Source: Gammaproteobacteria bacterium
Lineage (GTDB): Bacteria; Pseudomonadota; Gammaproteobacteria; JALTLT01
NCBI GenBank assembly: GCA_027001815.1
Contig: JALTLT010000351.1
Span: forward strand, 1 to 11,455
Reading direction: 5' to 3'
Length of the DNA: 11,455 nucleotides
Both the position numbers and the translations under genes were made by a program. The number at the start of each line of letters is the position of its first letter. Within the stretch, counting starts at the first letter, position 1. Under the pieces are notes generated by a model. That model was not told the DNA's origin. It saw only the letters and a list, made by a program, of their open reading frames with translations, and made no database searches. Below are positions 9,490 through 11,455 of the stretch, one piece after another.

Positions 9490-9812
9490 CAGGCTGTTGA
9501 AAGACACCGTTTTTCGGCAGCCTGTGCCGCGGTGCAGGGAGGCACCGCCGTTTTCAATGAGGCCAGCAGCCTGTCGGACTTCAAGCTGGAGGTCACTCCG
9601 CCCCGAGAGGCGGGAAAGCCCTCCCGGGGGACGCCGTGAACCCATCCCTGGGGGCTCGTCGGCGGCATCCCTGCCGCCAACGCCCCCGGGAGGGCTTTCC
9701 CGCCTCTCGGGGCCCCGCGGAAAGCACCAAAACCTGACCGCCTGTCAAAGTCCGACAGGCTGCTGGCCTCATTGAAAACGCGAGGAAGCCGGAAATCGCA
9801 TTTTCGGCTTCC
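9490..9812 (+). repeat. Composite hairpin element, copy C (interrupted, lacks H5)
   Basis: It is oriented as copy B. H1 is at 9490-9505 and 9509-9524, H2 at 9529-9535 and 9542-9548 (perfect), the H3 outer arms at 9549-9560 and 9769-9780, and H4 at 9784-9796 and 9800-9812. The H3 tip, 7 nt long in B and E, is replaced by a 208-bp insert. After H4 the sequence diverges (CGGGAATCCCG follows), so H5 and the second end are missing. TTAG precedes the left end. It lies 3' of the M23 gene. Confidence 0.8.
9561..9768. repeat. Nested palindromic insert at the tip of H3 in copy C
   Basis: The insert begins GGCCAGCAGCCTG and ends with the exact inverse. With the surrounding H3 arms this gives a perfect 33-bp inverted repeat at 9549-9581 and 9748-9780. 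Inside is a second perfect 31-bp inverted repeat at 9600-9630 and 9683-9713 (contains CCCCGAGAGGCGGG). Its 52-nt apex has a third hairpin, GGCGGCA-TCCC-TGCCGCC, at 9661-9678. No ORF is convincing within it. It looks like a separate palindromic repeat family inserted into, or grown from, the H3 tip. Confidence 0.8.
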
Positions 9813-9885
9813 GGCCGGGAATCCCGCCAGTCGGCAGGAGAGGAGAGCGAAACAGGGCGTGGAGGAGGCGGAAAACGAGGTCGCC

Positions 9886-10815
9886 TCAACGGGCGGCGGC
9901 GATGTAGCGGGCGGGGTCGACCTTGCGGCCGTTGCGCAGCACCTCGAAGTGGACGTGTGGACCGGTGGAGCGCCCACTGCTGCCCATCCTGGCGATCACC
10001 TGTCCCTTCTCCACCTTGTCCCCCACCTTCACCAGATTCTCCTGGTTGTGGCCGTAGCGGGTGACGTAGCCGTTGCCGTGATCGATCTCCACCATGTTGC
10101 CGTAGCCGTAGCGCTTGCCGGAGAAGACCACCACGCCGGTCGCCACCGCCACCACGTCGGAACCCAGCTTGCCGGCGAAATCCATGCCCGCGTGATACTC
10201 CTGCTTGCCGGTGAAGGGGTCGGCGCGCTTGCCGTAGTAGGAGGAGAGCCACCCCTGACGGATCGGCCTCCCCTCGGGAGAGACCTGCTCGTCCAGATTG
10301 CTGTAGAGGAGCAGCGACTCCAGCGCGGCGAGCTGCTGCTCCCGGTCCTGCAACAGGGCGTCGAGGCTCTCCATCTCCTCCACCAGACTCTCCACACCCG
10401 GGGTCGCCGGCGCCGGGAGTTCCTCGGGGCCGCCGAGTGCCGGCTGCTTGGAGAAATCGAACTCGTCGCTGTCGAGGCTGGCCATGTGGGTGAGGCGCTG
10501 ACCGAGGGCATCGAGACGCATGACGTGGGCCTGGAGCTGTCCCACGCGACGGGTGAGCTGATCGATCCGCGCCTGCGCCTCGGCGCGGGTCTCCGCCACC
10601 AGCTCCTTCTGGCGCTCCAGCTCCTGCTGCCACTCTCCCGCGCCGGCCCCGGCGACCGGCGTCTCCCCCCCCACCTGCCCGATCCAGTAGCCGGCACCGA
10701 ACAGGCCACCGCACAACAGGACGAAGGTGACCACCACCGGCAGATAGCAGGCGGGCTGCCCCAGCCGGAGCATCAGCGGTTTCTGGTGACACCTGGTGAA
10801 GAGGATGAGGTTCAT
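9886..10815 (-). CDS. Membrane-anchored M23 (LytM-type) peptidase
   Basis: This is a 309-residue protein. It has a short basic N-terminus, one transmembrane helix at about 25-46, a coiled-coil-like stretch rich in E, Q and L at about 62-112 and again 140-170, and a C-terminal M23/LytM domain at about 185-305. The zinc and catalytic residues are all present: H208 and D212 (HAGMD), H256 (YGHN), H287 and H289 (HVHF). It is therefore likely an active peptidoglycan endopeptidase facing the periplasm, though an amidase-activator role cannot be excluded. The start at 10815 (MNLILFTRCHQKP) was chosen because everything upstream in frame is repeat copy E. M23 genes next to secA are common in gammaproteobacteria. 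Its leader carries copy E. Confidence 0.93.
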   Translation of the reverse strand: MNLILFTRCHQKPLMLRLGQPACYLPVVVTFVLLCGGLFGAGYWIGQVGGETPVAGAGAGEWQQELERQKELVAETRAEAQARIDQLTRRVGQLQAHVMRLDALGQRLTHMASLDSDEFDFSKQPALGGPEELPAPATPGVESLVEEMESLDALLQDREQQLAALESLLLYSNLDEQVSPEGRPIRQGWLSSYYGKRADPFTGKQEYHAGMDFAGKLGSDVVAVATGVVVFSGKRYGYGNMVEIDHGNGYVTRYGHNQENLVKVGDKVEKGQVIARMGSSGRSTGPHVHFEVLRNGRKVDPARYIAAAR

Positions 10816-10847
10816 CGACCCGAGGGTTCCCGTCGCTGCCCTGTTAG

Positions 10848-11009
10848 CAGGATGTTGAAAAAGGCCATCCTGGCCTTTTTCAACGCCGGAAGCCGAAAAT
10901 GCGATTTCCGGCTTCCTCACGTTTTCAATGACTTATCGTCATTGAAAACGGCGGTGCATCCATGCACCGCGGCACAGGCTGTCGAAAAACGGTGTTTTTC
11001 GACAGCCTG
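10848..11009 (-). repeat. Composite five-hairpin element, copy E (full, inverted)
   Basis: This is a full copy of 162 bp in the orientation opposite to B and C. From left to right it has H5 at 10854-10866 and 10872-10884 (perfect 13 bp), H4 at 10888-10900 and 10904-10916, H3 at 10920-10932 and 10938-10950, H2 at 10951-10959 and 10962-10970, and H1 at 10974-10990 and 10994-11010 (perfect 17 bp). The ends are CAGGATG and CAGCCTG. TTAG occurs directly on both sides (10844-10847 and 11010-11013), compatible with a target-site duplication. It lies 32 nt upstream of the M23 start codon. Confidence 0.87.
10854..10884. terminator. Terminator-like H5 hairpin in the M23 leader
   Basis: GTTGAAAAAGGCC and GGCCTTTTTCAAC pair perfectly around ATCCT. 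It could terminate transcription on either strand. In the M23 direction it would stop transcripts about 40 nt before the start codon unless a promoter lies inside 10816-10853 or the hairpin is bypassed. Confidence 0.45.
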
Positions 11010-11110
11010 TTAGTATCCTGTCTGTTGTTATCGGGCCGCCCTCTCGATCCATGAAGGGACGGCCAACCCGGCGGCTTCCCAAGCTCCTGCGAACGCGGCG
11101 AGGCCGGCTC

Positions 11111-11119
11111 ATGATAGCA
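11111..11119 (-). promoter_or_regulatory. Candidate extended -10 for the M23 gene
   Basis: The - strand reads TGCTATCAT, an extended -10 (TGn followed by 5/6 of TATAAT). A weak -35 TTGTGG lies 19 nt upstream, inside the dciA start region. Transcription would run through copy E into the M23 gene. Confidence 0.35.
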
Positions 11120-11123
11120 TAAT
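11118..11123 (+). promoter_or_regulatory. Candidate -10 immediately before dciA
   Basis: CATAAT (5/6 of the consensus) ends 4 nt before the dciA ATG. No -35 match sits at 16-18 nt. If used, the transcript would be nearly leaderless, and no Shine-Dalgarno is visible before the ATG. This is weak evidence. Confidence 0.2.
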
Positions 11124-11127
11124 CGGC

Positions 11128-11455
11128 ATGGCACACCACAAACTTGATCCGCAGGCCGCCTTCCAACTGCTGGAACGGAAAGGGGAAGGTACCGCCGAAC
11201 TGGTCACGCGGGGCCTTCTCCTCGAGCGCCTCAGCCAGCGCCTCGAGCCGCTGCTCCCGCCCACCCTGCAGGGCCACTGCCGGGTCGCCAACCTGCGCGA
11301 CGAGACCCTGGTCCTGGCGGTCGACTCGCCCGCCTGGGCCTCCAGAGTCCGCTTCCTGGCGCCCGCCCTGGTCGAGGAACTCTCGCGCCGCGAAGGGCTG
11401 AGGCTGAGCCGCTGCCGGATCCTGGTGATGCCCCCCCATGTGCCACGGCGAACAC
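11128..11455 (+). CDS. dciA: DciA (DUF721), replicative helicase loader, 5' part
   Basis: DciA is the ancestral bacterial factor that interacts with the replicative helicase DnaB and supports its loading; E. coli lost it in favour of phage-type DnaC. The frame opens with ATG at 11128 and stays open to the window edge (109 codons seen; the protein is cut). The sequence has the DUF721 core: LPPTLQGHCRVANLRDETL, then VLAVDSPAWASRVRFLAP. The N-terminal helix region LLERLSQRLEPLLP precedes it. It is divergent from the M23 gene across a 312-bp gap that holds repeat copy E and the start-proximal promoter candidates. No ribosome site is evident. Recognition of the domain is firm; the C-terminal end cannot be judged. 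Confidence 0.93.
   Translation, partial: MAHHKLDPQAAFQLLERKGEGTAELVTRGLLLERLSQRLEPLLPPTLQGHCRVANLRDETLVLAVDSPAWASRVRFLAPALVEELSRREGLRLSRCRILVMPPHVPRRT

Noticed and set aside
10816..10920. In-frame N-terminal extension of the M23 protein from 10920
   Set aside because: The added residues come from repeat copy E. The conserved-looking membrane anchor begins at 10815.
9215..11009. CRISPR array
   Set aside because: The repeats are long, few, unevenly spaced, in both orientations and internally structured. There are no uniform spacers and no cas genes.
9772..11013. A 413-codon + strand frame opposite the M23 gene
   Set aside because: It is antisense to a gene with intact catalytic residues and runs through repeats at both ends.

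Overview
The window is GC-rich, tightly packed DNA from a gammaproteobacterium. The gene order supports this: pilC-pilD-coaE-zapD faces a secA-argJ-MutT/ThiE block, and a LytM-type M23 peptidase and dciA lie beyond secA. This is the core-genome neighbourhood found between the type IV pilus genes and the lpxC/ftsZ side in many gammaproteobacteria. I cannot name the species. A sulfur-oxidising Chromatiales-type lineage would fit but is only a guess.

Layout. Positions 1-3481 on the + strand hold the 3' part of pilC, then pilD (prepilin peptidase), coaE (dephospho-CoA kinase) and zapD (FtsZ-ring regulator). Positions 3682-9084 on the - strand form a compact operon: secA, argJ, a Nudix/ThiE-like fusion and a small membrane-anchored protein of unknown function. 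secA and argJ are 3 nt apart. argJ and the fusion overlap, and the last two genes share an ATGA. Positions 9886-10815 on the - strand encode a membrane-anchored M23 peptidase. At the right edge, on the + strand and divergent from it, is the start of dciA (DUF721), which runs off the window.

The intergenic spaces are the unusual part. Three full or near-full copies and one internally deleted copy of a composite element lie in the gaps around zapD, secA and the M23 gene. The full element is about 162-165 bp. It is a row of five hairpins (called H1 to H5 here), bounded by related inverted ends CAGGCTG and CAGGATG. H5 looks like an intrinsic, bidirectional terminator. The copies are A (3482-3554), B (9215-9379), C (9490-9812, interrupted) and E (10848-11009, inverted relative to B). 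Copy C has a 208-bp insert at the tip of its H3 hairpin, and the insert is itself a nested palindrome. Copy E is flanked by TTAG direct repeats and sits in the leader of the M23 gene. The family looks like a non-autonomous mobile or REP/MITE-like element whose RNA or DNA folding is under constraint.

The genes are housekeeping: pilus assembly, coenzyme A synthesis, cell division, protein export, arginine synthesis, nucleotide-pool cleaning, wall hydrolysis or its activation, and helicase loading. The only plausible novelty is the repeat family and the small uncharacterised protein at 3682-4170.
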